Shown here: one piece after another, positions 63,088 to 64,000 of the stretch
Layout of the letters: each line of letters begins with the position of its first letter
Numbering within the stretch: the stretch's first letter is position 1
Source: Lachnospiraceae bacterium
GTDB lineage: Bacteria; Bacillota; Clostridia; Lachnospirales; Lachnospiraceae
Length of the DNA stretch: 64,000 nt
Direction: 5' to 3'
Assembly (NCBI GenBank): GCA_022845955.1
Contig: AP025576.1
Coordinates: forward strand, 5,208,001-5,272,000
Translations under genes and position numbers: made by a program
Notes under the pieces: generated by a model
Seen by the model: only the letters and a program-made list of their open reading frames with translations
Told to the model about the DNA's origin: nothing
The model's database searches: none

Positions 63088-64000
63088 TCAGGGTCTGTGT
63101 ATCGTTCCGTCAGGCAGTCTTGTCTGTGTCCACGCTGTAATTTCGTCATTACATGGATACTGTTCCACCGCATGTTCATCAAAATCAATTCCCAATCCCG
63201 GCCTGTCATTTGCATAGACATACCCGTTCCTCAATTCGGGCGAGCCGGGAAATACGGTTTTCAGCACATCATTCATACCGGCCCATTCCTGTATCCCCAT
63301 ATTCAGGCTGGCCAAATCCAGATGGATATTAGCCGCATGGCCTACCGGCGATACATCTCCCGGCCCATGCCATGCCGTCCTCACCTCAAACTGTTCCGCA
63401 AAGACCGCCAGTTTCTTTGCCGGTGTAATTCCGCCTATCTGGCTGATGTGGCACCTCACAAAGTCAATCTGCCTCCCCGCGATCAATTCTCTCCATTCTG
63501 ACGGGTTGTTAAATAATTCCCCCACGGCCATGGGGACTGCACTCTGCCTTCGGATCTCCTTATACCACTGCCCCTGTTCGGGGCTGAGGGCATCCTCCAG
63601 AAAATAGAGGGAATACTTTTCCAGTTCCCGGGAGAAACGCAAAGCTTCGACAGGAGTCAGCCGTTCATGTACATCATGAAGCAGCTCGATGCTGTCCCCA
63701 AATTCTTCCCGCACCGCTTCAAACATTTTCAACGTTTCCCTGCAGTAACTATCCGGGTCAAAATAAATTCCGTCCAAAGCCCCCTCCGGTCTGTAAGCAA
63801 GAACCTGACGGCCGCCGTAACCTCCAAGCTGAACCCGGATATAACGGATCCCTTCCTTTTTCAGCCTTCTCACATTTTCCAGAACCTCCCCGATGGTCTC
63901 CCCCTCTGCATGGCAATACACCGGAACCGCCTCCCTGAACTTCCCGCCAAGCAGCTGATACACCGGCATATCCGCCATCTTCCCCTTAATATCCCATAAC
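63088..64000 (-). CDS. Mannonate dehydratase-like enolase-superfamily enzyme (ManD/RspA), partial
   Basis: At least 303 C-terminal residues; the reading frame runs off the right edge, where LWDIKGKMADMPVYQLLGGK shows it continues. Metal ligands and catalytic groups of the ManD type are visible: Asp in LLHDVHERLTP, Glu in FLEDALSPEQ, Glu in VGELFNNPSEW, and His in WHGPGDVSPVGHAANIHLD. It ends RLPDGTIHRP, typical of the family. ManD enzymes dehydrate D-mannonate or D-gluconate to 2-keto-3-deoxy acids. It is upstream of the transporter operon in the same direction, suggesting uronate or aldonate catabolism. Confidence 0.88.
   Translation of the reverse strand, partial: LWDIKGKMADMPVYQLLGGKFREAVPVYCHAEGETIGEVLENVRRLKKEGIRYIRVQLGGYGGRQVLAYRPEGALDGIYFDPDSYCRETLKMFEAVREEFGDSIELLHDVHERLTPVEALRFSRELEKYSLYFLEDALSPEQGQWYKEIRRQSAVPMAVGELFNNPSEWRELIAGRQIDFVRCHISQIGGITPAKKLAVFAEQFEVRTAWHGPGDVSPVGHAANIHLDLASLNMGIQEWAGMNDVLKTVFPGSPELRNGYVYANDRPGLGIDFDEHAVEQYPCNDEITAWTQTRLPDGTIHRP

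Overview
The window looks like the chromosome of a strictly anaerobic Lachnospiraceae-type Clostridia. Supporting signs are moderate GC, strong AGGAGG ribosome sites, a class III anaerobic ribonucleotide reductase, many AraC regulators beside glycosidases and LplABC-type sugar importers, and small families typical of the group (DUF6142, DUF2000, YibE/F). No rRNA, tRNA, CRISPR array or insertion sequence was recognised. The genus cannot be fixed from the sequence alone.

Layout. 1-6.2 kb: AraC regulator, Rpn/PD-(D/E)XK-like protein, heterodimeric ABC exporter. 6.2-11.5 kb: small membrane-anchored protein, HAD-NUDIX fusion, M24 peptidase, Gfo/Idh/MocA oxidoreductase, AraC regulator. 11.5-14.5 kb: BlaI repressor with twin operators and a BlaR1-like M56 protease carrying a DUF4097-like beta domain. 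14.5-21.8 kb: M29 aminopeptidase, small membrane proteins, pyrE, pyrF, YibE/F permease, lipoprotein alkaline phosphatase. 21.8-27 kb: iron-type alcohol dehydrogenase, nrdD fused to a glutaredoxin-like domain with candidate NrdR boxes, TPR lipoprotein. 27-33 kb: DUF2000, EamA transporter with AraC regulator, GH36 alpha-galactosidase divergent from another AraC regulator.

33-41.2 kb is a tightly overlapping operon: a TetM-like translational GTPase fused to a YacP/Rae1-like NYN nuclease, then jetA, jetB and jetC of a Wadjet/MksBEF-type SMC complex. No jetD is present in the window. 41.4-49 kb is accessory: Cys-rich membrane protein, a 58-residue small protein, a candidate small RNA, a PucR regulator, an intact and two decayed copies of a zinc-dependent phospholipase C-like gene, a serpin lipoprotein, and an AT-rich two-gene locus. 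That locus encodes a pentapeptide-repeat-TIR protein and a two-TM Macro-domain protein, and resembles type II Thoeris antiphage defence with an unusual TIR partner. A diverged direct repeat of about 34 bp flanks the serpin-Thoeris block.

49-64 kb is a carbohydrate locus: deoC and a convergent DeoR regulator, then on the minus strand FGGY kinase, zinc alcohol dehydrogenase, Gfo/Idh oxidoreductase, GH2 beta-mannosidase-like enzyme, fucose-isomerase-like protein, allulose-type epimerase, solute-binding lipoprotein, two permeases and, cut by the window edge, a mannonate-dehydratase-like enolase-superfamily enzyme. Together they look like uptake, deglycosylation and epimerisation/oxidation of an unidentified beta-glycoside or uronate. 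A dispersed palindromic repeat with a GTTACTGTTCA-like core occurs in many intergenic gaps.
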